In this document: in pieces, positions 16,631 to 24,764 of the stretch | Layout: the number at the start of each line of letters is the position of its first letter | Numbering within the stretch: position 1 is the stretch's first letter | Assembly: GCA_002392275.1 (NCBI GenBank) | Contig: DGGQ01000107.1 | Location: forward strand, 4,828 to 68,827 | Direction: 5' to 3' | DNA length: 64,000 nt | DNA from: Treponema sp. UBA3870 | GTDB lineage: Bacteria > Spirochaetota > Spirochaetia > Treponematales > Treponemataceae | The notes under the pieces: generated by a model | The model's database searches: none | Told to the model about the DNA's origin: nothing | What the model saw: only the letters and a program-made list of their open reading frames with translations | Translations under genes and position numbers: made by a program

Positions 16631-18190
16631 ATGATTATTCCAATTGCGCTTAGTTTTATTCCGTTAGTGGCTGTCTATCTGTGTTTTGCGCTTTTGGTGA
16701 AGGATTTCAAAAAGCTAGTTGGAATTTTGTCCTGTCTGCTTGGGCTGCTTGCTTTTATTCCCATTATGGGGATTGATCTTATCAAGGACAAGATTATTGA
16801 TGGTTCACAGTTTTCCCAGCTTGTAAAATTTTTAGGACTGGCGCTTGTGGAAGAGGGCGTGAAGATGCTTCTGCTCTTTTTTATACCATCAAAAAAAACT
16901 GCTCAGGGGGCTTTTTTTGCTTATTCCGTGCTGCTGGGAATGACGCTCGGATGTTTTGAAACGCTTCTTTATATCGCCGTGCTGCATGCGAAGCTTCGTT
17001 GGCCTGCAATCCTTGTCCATGCAATCTGTGCGGGACTTTCGGGGATATTTGTTTATTCTGTGAAGAAAAAAAATGTCCTGATAACGTCCTTTATATTTGC
17101 AGTTTTATTCCATGGGGTGTATAATTATCTTGCAGATTTTAAGGACTTCCGAAATTATTTTGCGTATGTAGTTATTTTAATAGCAATGGTCGAATGCAAG
17201 CTTCGCTATGAGGTTTTGAAGGCTGACCTTGCTGATAAAACAACTAATAATTTTAGGAAAAATAAATTTTCAAAAGGAGATTCTAAAAATATGGGTTTCA
17301 AAGATTTATTGGGCAAAGTGGGCAAATTTTTCAAAAAGGATGAGGACACTGAAAAAGATTTGCCGGAGCAGACAGTGTTTAGCTCAAGCAGCGAGACAGT
17401 AAGTTCATCGGACTTTAGCAGCGACAAGACTGACGAAGCCACTGTTTTGCCGGAAACAAAGGAAGAGGAAATCAGTTCCCCACTTTCCGTTTCAAGTTCG
17501 CCGACACCTATGGAAGAAAAGAGCAGCAGTCTTGGTTTCAGTAAGTATCCGCCGATTGACAAACTCTTTAATGAGGAAGATGTGCCGGAGCCTGTAAAAG
17601 CGGAGCCAAAAATTGAGATTGAGCCGGTAAAGGTGGACGAGCCTGTTAAAAAGACAAGAACCAGAACCTCCACAATCAAGGTTGATTCCGAAGAAACCGA
17701 GCCTGTAAAGAAGACTACACGCACCAGAACCACATCCAAGGCTTCCGCAACTATTGACTCAGAGAAGACTCCAGCCAAGCGTGGAAGAAAAACTGCCGCA
17801 GAAAAAACTGCTGATGATGCAGAAAAGAAGCCTGCGACACGCGGAAGAAAGCCAGCCGCAGCAAAGACAGCCGAGACCGCTGAAAAGAAGCCTGCGACAC
17901 GCGGAAGGAAGCCTGCCGCAGCGAAGACAAGCGAGACCGCCGAAAAGAAACCGGCAACCCGTGGAAGAAAGTCAGCCGCAGCCAAGGCAACCGATACAGC
18001 CGAAAAGAAGCCAGCGACACGTGGAAGAAAACCGGCAGCGTCAAAAGCAACAGAAACTGTAGCGGCAAAGACCACCGGCGCAGCCAAGAAAACTACAAAG
18101 ACCACCGCCAAAAAGACTTCCGAAACAAAGCCTACGGCGGCAAAAAAGACCACCGCAAAGAAAACCACAACCAAGAAAACTACAAAATAG
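16631..18190 (+). CDS. PrsW-like intramembrane protease with long basic AT-hook/H1-like tail
   Basis: The 519-residue chain has two very different halves. Residues 1-210 are a polytopic membrane protein with PrsW-family marks: V-E-E-G-V-K (EExxK, about residue 77), C-F-E-T-L-L-Y (about 112), H-A-I-C-A-G (about 136) and F-H-G-V-Y-N. PrsW-type proteins are membrane-embedded metalloprotease-like enzymes that start anti-sigma-factor cleavage. Residues 221-519 are soluble: an acidic/serine-rich linker, then Lys/Ala/Thr-rich repeats with R-G-R-K-P, like AT-hooks or histone H1 tails. A ribosome site and ATG lie inside the gene at the junction, so a separate soluble product is likely. Confidence 0.75.
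   Translation: MIIPIALSFIPLVAVYLCFALLVKDFKKLVGILSCLLGLLAFIPIMGIDLIKDKIIDGSQFSQLVKFLGLALVEEGVKMLLLFFIPSKKTAQGAFFAYSVLLGMTLGCFETLLYIAVLHAKLRWPAILVHAICAGLSGIFVYSVKKKNVLITSFIFAVLFHGVYNYLADFKDFRNYFAYVVILIAMVECKLRYEVLKADLADKTTNNFRKNKFSKGDSKNMGFKDLLGKVGKFFKKDEDTEKDLPEQTVFSSSSETVSSSDFSSDKTDEATVLPETKEEEISSPLSVSSSPTPMEEKSSSLGFSKYPPIDKLFNEEDVPEPVKAEPKIEIEPVKVDEPVKKTRTRTSTIKVDSEETEPVKKTTRTRTTSKASATIDSEKTPAKRGRKTAAEKTADDAEKKPATRGRKPAAAKTAETAEKKPATRGRKPAAAKTSETAEKKPATRGRKSAAAKATDTAEKKPATRGRKPAASKATETVAAKTTGAAKKTTKTTAKKTSETKPTAAKKTTAKKTTTKKTTK
17291..18190 (+). CDS. Predicted internal-start product: soluble H1-like basic protein
   Basis: In the same frame as the membrane protein, AAAAGGAGA (17272-17280) precedes an ATG at 17291 (codon 221), with an 11-nt spacer. 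Translation from it would give 299 residues starting M-G-F-K-D-L-L-G-K-V-G-K-F-F-K-K, without membrane helices. The product has an acidic middle and a strongly basic repeat tail (R-G-R-K-P/S and K-K-T-T-A-K), as in bacterial H1-like nucleoid proteins. The abrupt change in composition exactly at this ATG is the main support. Whether both forms are made is inference. Confidence 0.5.
   Translation: MGFKDLLGKVGKFFKKDEDTEKDLPEQTVFSSSSETVSSSDFSSDKTDEATVLPETKEEEISSPLSVSSSPTPMEEKSSSLGFSKYPPIDKLFNEEDVPEPVKAEPKIEIEPVKVDEPVKKTRTRTSTIKVDSEETEPVKKTTRTRTTSKASATIDSEKTPAKRGRKTAAEKTADDAEKKPATRGRKPAAAKTAETAEKKPATRGRKPAAAKTSETAEKKPATRGRKSAAAKATDTAEKKPATRGRKPAASKATETVAAKTTGAAKKTTKTTAKKTSETKPTAAKKTTAKKTTTKKTTK
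17822..18061 (+). repeat. Four 60-bp in-frame tandem repeats
   Basis: Four units of 20 codons each encode variants of E-K-K-P-A-T-R-G-R-K-P-A-A-A-K-T-x-E-T-A. Third positions differ between units, so the array is not brand new, but length variation between strains is likely. Confidence 0.85.
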
Positions 18191-18207
18191 TTGCTTGCAA
18201 TAAAAAT

Positions 18208-18237
18208 GGGGCTGTCAAATGGCAGCCCCTTGTTTTT
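18208..18237. terminator. Bidirectional terminator between convergent genes
   Basis: GGGGCTG (18208-18214) pairs with CAGCCCC (18223-18229). A T-rich run follows on the plus strand and an A-rich run precedes it, so it can serve the PrsW-like gene and the GH18 gene on the other strand. Confidence 0.85.
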
Positions 18238-18272
18238 AGAATCCAATAATCAAATCAACAGCAACAGCCGGA

Positions 18273-19298
18273 TTATTGTATTTCAAGCCAGTCCCAGAAA
18301 CTGACATCTTCCTGTCCAATCCTCCAGAATCCAATCTTGTCTATGTTGTTGTCGGCATACATTCTGCATCGCTTGACGAGCGAGTATGCGTCATCGTAGT
18401 AGGCCGTCACATGGATGTTTTTGTCGAATTCAAAAAAAGGTATGGAATCATCGCGCCTGACTGATGAAATATTGTTTTCGTTCATTATCCTTTCCATGCT
18501 TGTGAAAATCCATGCTGTTCCGTAGCTGTCGTTCTGCCATGAGCGTCCATAGAACGGGAGACCAAGCACAAGTTTTTCCTTGGGAATTACGGATGTAGTA
18601 TATTTTGCGACCCTCCTGCACCATTCCATGCTTGCGACCGGACCTGGACTTCCTCCGGACCAGTGCTCGTCGTAGGCCATAATCAAAATCCTGTCAACAA
18701 TTGGAGCGATTGTCCTGTAGTCGTAGATTTCATCACTGTAGCTTCGTGTTCTTGCTGCGAGTGCCACCGAAAATATTTTTCCTTCGGGGAGAGCCTTTTT
18801 TACATCCTTCAGGAACAGAATAAAATTGTCCCTGTCCCTTGCGCCGACATTTTCAAAATCAATCTGGATGCCGTCGTAGCTTTTTGATGCCGCGACTATT
18901 GCGTTTATTATTCCCTGCCTGCATTTTCCGTTCGGGTCTATGCTGAAATGTGTGAGCGCCTTTCCAGTGCATGTGACTACAAGATGGATGCGTCCATTGA
19001 ATCCAGAGAACCTGCGTGGATTTGGAATGTAAGTGATTTCTCCATAGCTGTTGACATCCGCGCTAAAATAACAGAGGTCGGTGATTGGCATGTCGTTGGT
19101 AAAGTATTTTTCCCGGTCCGTCATAACATAGCCCCAGGATTCCTTGAACTTGAGTTTTTCTCCGTCAATCTCTGGCCGCCTTGAGCTTCCGTTGTTTGCG
19201 GATGTTCCCGAAGCCGCATTTCCTCCCGCAGCGAACATTGGAGCAGAAACCACAAGTCCCAGTACCAGCGCGATTGTTCTTCTAATCACTTTTTTCAT
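18273..19298 (-). CDS. Glycoside hydrolase family 18-like secreted protein (SleL/YaaH type)
   Basis: The 341-residue protein has a signal peptide (about 1-23, M-F-A-A) and a GH18 TIM barrel. The catalytic motif reads D-G-I-Q-I-D-F-E (about residues 143-150), matching DxxDxDxE with the proton-donor glutamate intact. Other marks are I-L-M-A-Y-D-E-H-W and L-G-L-P-F-Y-G-R-S-W. Members cleave chitin-type or peptidoglycan-type beta-1,4 bonds; the YaaH-like pattern favours a cell-wall substrate. GGAGGGTC precedes the ATG. FtsK lies just upstream in the same direction (15 nt), so the pair may be cotranscribed. Confidence 0.87.
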   Translation of the reverse strand: MKKVIRRTIALVLGLVVSAPMFAAGGNAASGTSANNGSSRRPEIDGEKLKFKESWGYVMTDREKYFTNDMPITDLCYFSADVNSYGEITYIPNPRRFSGFNGRIHLVVTCTGKALTHFSIDPNGKCRQGIINAIVAASKSYDGIQIDFENVGARDRDNFILFLKDVKKALPEGKIFSVALAARTRSYSDEIYDYRTIAPIVDRILIMAYDEHWSGGSPGPVASMEWCRRVAKYTTSVIPKEKLVLGLPFYGRSWQNDSYGTAWIFTSMERIMNENNISSVRRDDSIPFFEFDKNIHVTAYYDDAYSLVKRCRMYADNNIDKIGFWRIGQEDVSFWDWLEIQ

Positions 19299-19313
19299 TT
19301 GACCCTCCCTCCA

Positions 19314-22300
19314 TTATGGCATGTGTATTATCTCTCTAGGTTTGCTTCCGTTTGCAGGTCCTACAATTCCCCGCTCCTCCATTTCTTCAACAAGACGGGC
19401 CGCCCTGTTGTATCCAATTTTCAGTCTGCGCTGAATGTATGACGCGGATGCTTTTCCCGCCTGGACGACAATATCCAGAGCTTTTTCGTAAAGCGGGTCC
19501 TCCGCATCTGGATTGAAGAGAGACTCGTCGTCCGAATCCTCATCCTCGTCGTCGTCAATAAAAATCTCGTCGTCGATATACTCTGGTTCGCCCCATGCCT
19601 TTACTGCGTTAACTATGTTCTCAACTTCCTGGTCGCTGACAAAAGTACCCTGTATTCGGATGGGGAAGGGGTCCGTGGCTGATGTGTAGAGCATGTCTCC
19701 TTTGCCCAAAAGTTTTTCCGCACCCGGCAGGTCCAGAATGATGCGGCTGTCGATTTTGCTCGCAACCATAAATGCTATGCGGCTTGGAATGTTCGCCTTG
19801 ATTAGACCGGTGATTACATCGATTGAAGGTCGCTGTGTCGCCAGGACAAGGTGGATTCCGACCGCTCGGCTCATTGCTGCAAGTCTGCTGACAATCCCCT
19901 CAAGCTGTTTTCCGGTGGTCGCCATCAAATCCGCGAACTCGTCGATTATTACAATCAGATATGGCAGCTTTTCAGTTGCAATGTGCTTTGCGACAATCTT
20001 TTCGTTGTAGGAGGAGATGTCCCTTACAGACATTCCATCAAGAAGCGCGTACCGCCTTTCCATTTCGCAGAGACAATACTGGAGCGCCTGCATTGCCCTT
20101 TTTGGCTCGGTGATTACCGGGGTCAACAGATGCGGGATGTCATTGTAGAGTTTAAGCTCGACAATCTTTGGGTCGATTAAAATCATTTTAACATCGCGCG
20201 GGCTTCGTTTATAGAGCATGCTCACAATCATGCTGTTGACGCAGACAGATTTTCCGGCTCCGGTCGCTCCCGCAATCAAAAGATGTGGTGTCTTTACCAA
20301 ATCAATAATCTGGGAATTTCCCTGGATGTCCTTTCCAAGAACCACCGGCACACCCATTTTGCTCCACTCGGGTCTGTCAGTTTCAAGGCACTCCCTTATG
20401 GAGATTATTGCCCTTGACGAATTTGGAACCTCGATTCCGACTGCATGTTTCCCCGGAATTGGCGCGACGATGCGGACCGAATTTGCCGCAAGGCGTAGGG
20501 CAATATTGTCTGCCAGTGCCGCAATCCTGTTGAGCTTGATTCCTGGTGCCGGAAGGATTTCAAACATGGTGATGACCGGTCCCTTTTGGATGCCTGTCAC
20601 CTCCGCGTCAATTTTGAATTCGGCGAGAGTGTTTTTTAGGTTCTCCGCCGCCGCTTTTGTTTCGTCATCGATAATCCAGTACGGATTGTCCTCGTATACG
20701 GTCAGAAGGTCGTATGGAATGTTGTAGACCGATTTCCATTCCGCCGATTTTGGGGGCTGTTTTTTTTCTTCACGGAAAACATAGTCCACTGGCGCTCCAC
20801 CATTTTCTTCTTCGGAAAAATCCTCCGGGTCATCCGTGTCGTCCTGATACGAGTCCTCGGCCTCAACTTCAACGGAAAGCTCCTCGTCCTCGGCTGCATC
20901 GGAAAGAAGAGGCTGGGCTTCATCCTGGTCCGAATCAACCCCGGAAATTACTTCGTCGTCAATAAAATTGCTGCCCGCGAGAGGGTCCAGATCCTGCTCC
21001 AGATTGATGCTTGAGTCTGTGACAATTTCATGCTCAAAATCCTGTTCCGAATCAATGAACGAATCTGAATCAACATCTGGCTCTGGATTTCCAAAGACAT
21101 AATCAAGCTTCGGGGATTGCTTTGGCTCCTCGGCTTTGGACTGTTTTTCAGCTTCCCTGGCTGCCTTCAATGCTTCCGCGCGTGCGATGAATGACTTGTG
21201 GCGTTGCTGGATTTCCGACAGATTTTCATCAACATTCAAAATGCCCTGGTGGACTGGGTTCTGGACATTCGTATTTTGCTCCGATGTATGTGAATCTTCA
21301 GTCGCTTTGTTCTCGGGCTGCGTGTCTTCAATCTGTGTGGAGAAGCGAGACTTGTACTGCGGGTCGTTTTCAATATTTTCCCTAACGTCGCGGTCCATCT
21401 TTGCGAACACATCGTTCAGGTCTGCTCCGGCTGTGGACACTTCGGATTTTAGGTCGGGAACAAAATTGAATTCGCTGGGCTTGCGTGTTTTTGCTTTAAG
21501 CTCCTCGCGGATTTGGGCATAGAGTTTTTCTTCGCGTAGTTTTTTCTGATGCTCGGCTTCCGCTTTTTCCGCTTCGATTTTGGCAAGTCTTTCCTCTTCG
21601 TATTCTGCCATGCGCTGGGCCGGGGTCTTCTGATTTTCGTTTCCGTTTATTCTGTTGCGGATTTGCGTAAGGAAGGATTCTGTGTTTTCCTCCTGATACT
21701 CATCCTCGTTTTCATAATCATTCTGTTTTTCAGCTTCGATTGGTTCCGGGGCCTCATCCTCAAAATCTTGGTCATCGTCAATGAAGGAGCCAAGGGAATC
21801 ATCCTGCGCGGAATCCTCCGGGTACTTGAATTTTTCGAGAAAGTCATTTTCGTCGCGTGTCTGGTTCTGTCTCTCGAACATCCCGATTATGTCTTCTTCA
21901 TCGGCCTCGTTGGTTTCGAACTCGGAGTTTTCGAACTCGGATATGTCGATTTCCTCTGTGTTCTGGTCCAGCTCTTCCTGCTGATGTTCGTCTTTGTCAT
22001 CCCTTTCGTCAACAATGATGGTCGGATTTTTCTGGCTGTACTCCAGGGTGCTCTGCGGCTCATAGGGTGCGCCCGGAACAATTGTGTTCTGTACTTTCTG
22101 TCGTGGTGGCAAATCAAGGTCGGAATAGTCGTCTTCCTTGAGGACAACCCTTTCGGCAGGCTTTTTGAAAAAGTCGTTGATGTCCACGGCCTCGGTTTCC
22201 ACGGTGGACTCGGGAGTGCCTGTGGATGCAGAATTTTCTTTATCCTGCATCTCCCCGTAGTCCATTATGTCCTTGTACTTGCTCTGCGCCTTTTTGAAAA

Positions 22301-23177
22301 GATTTTTGAACGGACGCACAATCTTTTGCCCCACGGTGGTAGGTTCATCTTCCTCTTCAATCTGGGAAATGTCGTCGTCCCCGGAATCTACAAGAAGAGT
22401 TTTCTTTTCCTCAAAAAAGTCATCCGAGACGGTTGGAGCCTGGAACTCATCGTTGTCATCATCTTCGTCGGACTCGTCGCCGTAGTTTTCTCTGTTTTCC
22501 TCTTCAAGAACGATTTCGACTGTGCTTGATGGATTTTCAAACGAGCGTCCCGGTGCTGCGGTCAGTCCGGATTCTTTTTTTGTGAAGGACTTGAATTTTT
22601 CTGCAACGCTGTTTATGAATCTTGTCAGGGCGTTCTCTTTTTCTTCCCCATCTGCGGACGGATTTTCGGTGGACCGGCGTTCAAAGACTGGCGCGCTTGT
22701 CACGTTGGAGCTTTTGTTTGTGGCCATCCGTTTTTTCATCTTGCCCGCGATTATTATCGTTATCAGGTACTCCACCGCAATCAGGAGTATTGCGACCACG
22801 GAAAGCAGGGTGATTTTTACAAAGGCGATAGCATGTGACTCTCCTGTTAGGGACGAGCGAATCAGTTTTTCCACCAAAACCAGAGTCATAAATGGCAGTG
22901 GGGAGACAATCAGACACATGGCCCTCTGCACCGACCATCTTGAATCAAAACAGAATGCTCCCGCAACGATGAAGAAAAGCGGAATCAGCAGACTGCAAAA
23001 TCCATAGGCGGAATAAAGCATGTGCCCAAGATTGAGGAACGCACCCCTTTCGGAGGATTCCGTGCCGTAGTCAAAAATCCGAAGAAAAATTGCTATTGTG
23101 AAAATAGCTGCGAGAATAAAAAGAAGTGAGCCGGCCACGATAGACGCGATCCGCTCTTTTTTGATTCGTTTTGTCAT
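19314..23177 (-). CDS. ftsK: DNA translocase FtsK/SpoIIIE
   Basis: The 1287-residue motor pumps chromosome dimers and termini through the division septum. It has four to five N-terminal membrane helices (residues 1-190), a very long acidic D/E/S/Q-rich linker (about 200-800), the alpha-beta motor with Walker A G-A-T-G-A-G-K-S (about 966) and Walker B V-I-I-D-E-F-A-D (about 1065), and a C-terminal gamma winged-helix (about 1225-1287, Y-I-Q-R-R-L-K-I-G-Y-N-R-A-A-R). The linker of about 600 residues is far longer than in Bacillus SpoIIIE. A D/E-rich loop interrupts the motor-gamma junction (I-F-I-D-D-D-E-D-E-D). The start at 23177 (M-T-K-R-I-K-K-E-R) is preferred over the open frame to 23321, which lacks helices. 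Confidence 0.95.
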   Translation of the reverse strand: MTKRIKKERIASIVAGSLLFILAAIFTIAIFLRIFDYGTESSERGAFLNLGHMLYSAYGFCSLLIPLFFIVAGAFCFDSRWSVQRAMCLIVSPLPFMTLVLVEKLIRSSLTGESHAIAFVKITLLSVVAILLIAVEYLITIIIAGKMKKRMATNKSSNVTSAPVFERRSTENPSADGEEKENALTRFINSVAEKFKSFTKKESGLTAAPGRSFENPSSTVEIVLEEENRENYGDESDEDDDNDEFQAPTVSDDFFEEKKTLLVDSGDDDISQIEEEDEPTTVGQKIVRPFKNLFKKAQSKYKDIMDYGEMQDKENSASTGTPESTVETEAVDINDFFKKPAERVVLKEDDYSDLDLPPRQKVQNTIVPGAPYEPQSTLEYSQKNPTIIVDERDDKDEHQQEELDQNTEEIDISEFENSEFETNEADEEDIIGMFERQNQTRDENDFLEKFKYPEDSAQDDSLGSFIDDDQDFEDEAPEPIEAEKQNDYENEDEYQEENTESFLTQIRNRINGNENQKTPAQRMAEYEEERLAKIEAEKAEAEHQKKLREEKLYAQIREELKAKTRKPSEFNFVPDLKSEVSTAGADLNDVFAKMDRDVRENIENDPQYKSRFSTQIEDTQPENKATEDSHTSEQNTNVQNPVHQGILNVDENLSEIQQRHKSFIARAEALKAAREAEKQSKAEEPKQSPKLDYVFGNPEPDVDSDSFIDSEQDFEHEIVTDSSINLEQDLDPLAGSNFIDDEVISGVDSDQDEAQPLLSDAAEDEELSVEVEAEDSYQDDTDDPEDFSEEENGGAPVDYVFREEKKQPPKSAEWKSVYNIPYDLLTVYEDNPYWIIDDETKAAAENLKNTLAEFKIDAEVTGIQKGPVITMFEILPAPGIKLNRIAALADNIALRLAANSVRIVAPIPGKHAVGIEVPNSSRAIISIRECLETDRPEWSKMGVPVVLGKDIQGNSQIIDLVKTPHLLIAGATGAGKSVCVNSMIVSMLYKRSPRDVKMILIDPKIVELKLYNDIPHLLTPVITEPKRAMQALQYCLCEMERRYALLDGMSVRDISSYNEKIVAKHIATEKLPYLIVIIDEFADLMATTGKQLEGIVSRLAAMSRAVGIHLVLATQRPSIDVITGLIKANIPSRIAFMVASKIDSRIILDLPGAEKLLGKGDMLYTSATDPFPIRIQGTFVSDQEVENIVNAVKAWGEPEYIDDEIFIDDDEDEDSDDESLFNPDAEDPLYEKALDIVVQAGKASASYIQRRLKIGYNRAARLVEEMEERGIVGPANGSKPREIIHMP

Positions 23178-23397
23178 ATCCCACCCATTTTTTATTTTGA
23201 ATGCGGAAGTCCCCACTTCCGTGCGGCAAAGAATTTTTGGTCCCTGCCACAAATTCAAAATTATCCCCTTGTTGCGCAATGAGATTTTATGTCCATTGTC
23301 GGCAAAAAAAGTGAATTCCAAAAGACCATGGCCTTTGAGGAACCCACTCGTTTTATATTATATAAAGATTCCAAAAAAATGGAAGGGGTTGAAGGAC

Positions 23398-23426
23398 TTG
23401 AAAATAAAATAATCTGGATTTATAAT
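23398..23426 (+). promoter_or_regulatory. Strong predicted promoter of rsmI
   Basis: TTGAAA (23398-23403), 17 nt spacer, perfect TATAAT (23421-23426). Only ATCTGC separates the -10 box from the GTG at 23433, so the transcript should begin at or next to the start codon. Confidence 0.7.
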
Positions 23427-23432
23427 ATCTGC

Positions 23433-24188
23433 GTGTCGGAACTATACATTGTAGGAACGCCAATTGGGAATCTGGGGGACATCACGTTCAGGGCCTTGGA
23501 AACACTAAAGTCCGTGGATGTTGTTGCGGCGGAGGACACCAGGCACACTCTTGAACTTCTAAGCCATTTTGAAATCCGCAAACCCATGCTCAGCTGTCGA
23601 TCCCAAAACGAAAAGACTGCCTCTGAAAAAATAATTGCCCTTCTGGACGAGGGTAAGACCGTTGCGTATGCCAGCGATGCCGGGGAGCCTGGAATTTCGG
23701 ACCCTGGGGCTGTTCTGGCGGGAGAGGTTCGCAAGGCCGGGCACAAGGTTGTTCCAATTCCGGGACCGAGCGCGTTTGCGACCCTTGTTTCTGTGGCGGG
23801 ATGTGGTGGCAAGACCCTTGTTTTTGAGGGATTCCTTTCTCCAAAACCCGGCAGAAGGCGAAAGAGGCTGCGCGAGCTTATGGCAATGGATGCCGCCGTG
23901 GTGGTCTACGAAAGTCCGTTCAGGGTGGTAAAACTTTTGACCGACATTGCTGAAATTGACCCAGACAGGCGTATTGTTGTGGGTCGTGAGCTGACAAAAC
24001 TCCACGAGGAGATAAACGACGGAACTGCCAGCGAGATTCTTGCGGATTATTCAGGCAGGACTAAAGTTTTGGGAGAATTTGCAATATTTATTTCCGAATC
24101 TTTTGATGCGCAATCTTCTAATAAAAATGTTAAACTTTTAGATAGTGACTCCGATAATAATAGGGAGGAAGGTTACTATGATGATTGA
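23433..24188 (+). CDS. rsmI: 16S rRNA (cytidine1402-2'-O)-methyltransferase
   Basis: The 251-residue tetrapyrrole-methylase-fold enzyme methylates the 2'-OH of C1402 in 16S rRNA. Family motifs: L-Y-I-V-G-T-P-I-G-N-L-G-D-I-T at the N terminus, A-A-E-D-T-R-H-T (about residue 33), S-D-A-G-E-P-G-I-S-D-P-G and I-P-G-P-S-A. The family motif at the N terminus fixes the start at the GTG, although the frame is open from 23289. There is no ribosome site before it. The last 11 nt overlap flgM, and a sigma-28 promoter for flgM lies inside its 3' end. The C terminus beyond residue 225 is a short, poorly conserved S/D/N-rich tail. Confidence 0.92.
   Translation: MSELYIVGTPIGNLGDITFRALETLKSVDVVAAEDTRHTLELLSHFEIRKPMLSCRSQNEKTASEKIIALLDEGKTVAYASDAGEPGISDPGAVLAGEVRKAGHKVVPIPGPSAFATLVSVAGCGGKTLVFEGFLSPKPGRRRKRLRELMAMDAAVVVYESPFRVVKLLTDIAEIDPDRRIVVGRELTKLHEEINDGTASEILADYSGRTKVLGEFAIFISESFDAQSSNKNVKLLDSDSDNNREEGYYDD
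24131..24157 (+). promoter_or_regulatory. Sigma-28 (FliA) promoter of flgM
   Basis: TAAA (24131-24134), 15 nt, TCCGATAA (24150-24157) matches the enterobacterial consensus TAAA-N15-GCCGATAA in all but one position. It lies inside rsmI, 20 nt before the flgM ATG. Confidence 0.75.
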
Positions 24189-24465
24189 CAAGATTTCAAG
24201 AGTAGAATCTCTAAACAACCTCCAGAACGTAAAACGCTCTAACAACGTTTCAAGTCTGAAGGCCGGGTCTGACGAAATCAATGTATCCGACGAAGCAAGG
24301 GAACTCGCGACCGAATACTACATGGGAAAGGTTGCCGATGAGACACCGGATGTTCGCCAGAACTTGATTGAGCAGATAAAAATCAAGATCCAGGATCCTA
24401 ACTACCTGAACGCGGAGACAATTGCGGCTACGGCTGACCGCATCATGGATGCTTACGGATTGTAA
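24178..24465 (+). CDS. flgM: FlgM-like anti-sigma-28 factor
   Basis: The product of 95 residues (94 if the second ATG is used) fits FlgM in length and pattern. The C-terminal half carries the sigma-binding helices: D-E-I-N-V-S-D-E-A-R-E-L-A, then P-D-V-R-Q-N-L-I-E-Q-I-K and the final A-A-T-A-D-R-I-M-D. FlgM holds the flagellar sigma factor until the hook is finished and FlgM is exported. An AGGGAGGAAGG site precedes the ATG at 24178. The sigma-28 promoter above it gives the usual feedback loop in which sigma-28 drives its own inhibitor. Confidence 0.85.
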   Translation: MMIDKISRVESLNNLQNVKRSNNVSSLKAGSDEINVSDEARELATEYYMGKVADETPDVRQNLIEQIKIKIQDPNYLNAETIAATADRIMDAYGL

Positions 24466-24527
24466 GAACGGTCTGTGGACGCAGTTTTTGCGGATTAAGG
24501 GGTTGGCTCTAAAGTAACGGGTGGAGT

Positions 24528-24608
24528 GTTAAAACTAAATCTTGAGCGTAAATCACACAAGGTTTAGCTTCAGAACAGCGTGGGGTTTACGGATTTGTAG
24601 TTTTAAAC
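24528..24608 (+). ncRNA. Candidate structured RNA between flgM and the Fe-ADH-like gene
   Basis: GTTAAAACTA (24528-24537) pairs with TAGTTTTAAAC (24598-24608) with one bulge. The helix continues with AATC/GATT (24538-24541 with 24592-24595). Inside, CGTAAATC (24547-24554) pairs with GGTTTACG (24584-24591) with one wobble, and CAC/GTG and GCT/AGC can close an inner hairpin. A strong terminator follows 8 nt later. It matches no RNA family I know. It could be a leader regulating the downstream gene, or a small RNA. Confidence 0.4.
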
Positions 24609-24615
24609 TTCTTGG

Positions 24616-24648
24616 AAAGGGCGGATTTTTTTCCGTCCTTTTTTTTTG
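24616..24648 (+). terminator. Rho-independent terminator
   Basis: AAGGGCGGA (24617-24625) pairs with TCCGTCCTT (24632-24640) with one wobble; a run of about ten T ends at 24648. It lies 150 nt beyond flgM and 117 nt before the next gene. Confidence 0.85.
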
Positions 24649-24764
24649 CTCTTCCTTTTTGTTCGGGGGATTAAGAATCGGCTCGGATTTTCCGTTAATA
24701 GATTAAGGGAATGTTGGTTAACCAGCACTTCTTTTGGGCAGTGTCGCGCTGTCGGGAGTTTTAA

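Noticed and set aside
17822..18061. 60-bp periodic repeat considered as CRISPR or minisatellite
   Set aside because: There are no spacers; the units are in frame and keep the protein pattern while third bases vary, so it is a coding repeat.
17206..18246. A 346-codon minus-strand frame rich in V, A and F
   Set aside because: It mirrors the Lys/Ala/Thr repeats of the PrsW-like gene's tail; no promoter, ribosome site or homology.
21549..22529. A 326-codon plus-strand frame inside ftsK that looks hydrophobic
   Set aside because: It is the mirror of the D/E-rich linker codons, which read as F/L/V on the other strand. No ribosome site or family match.
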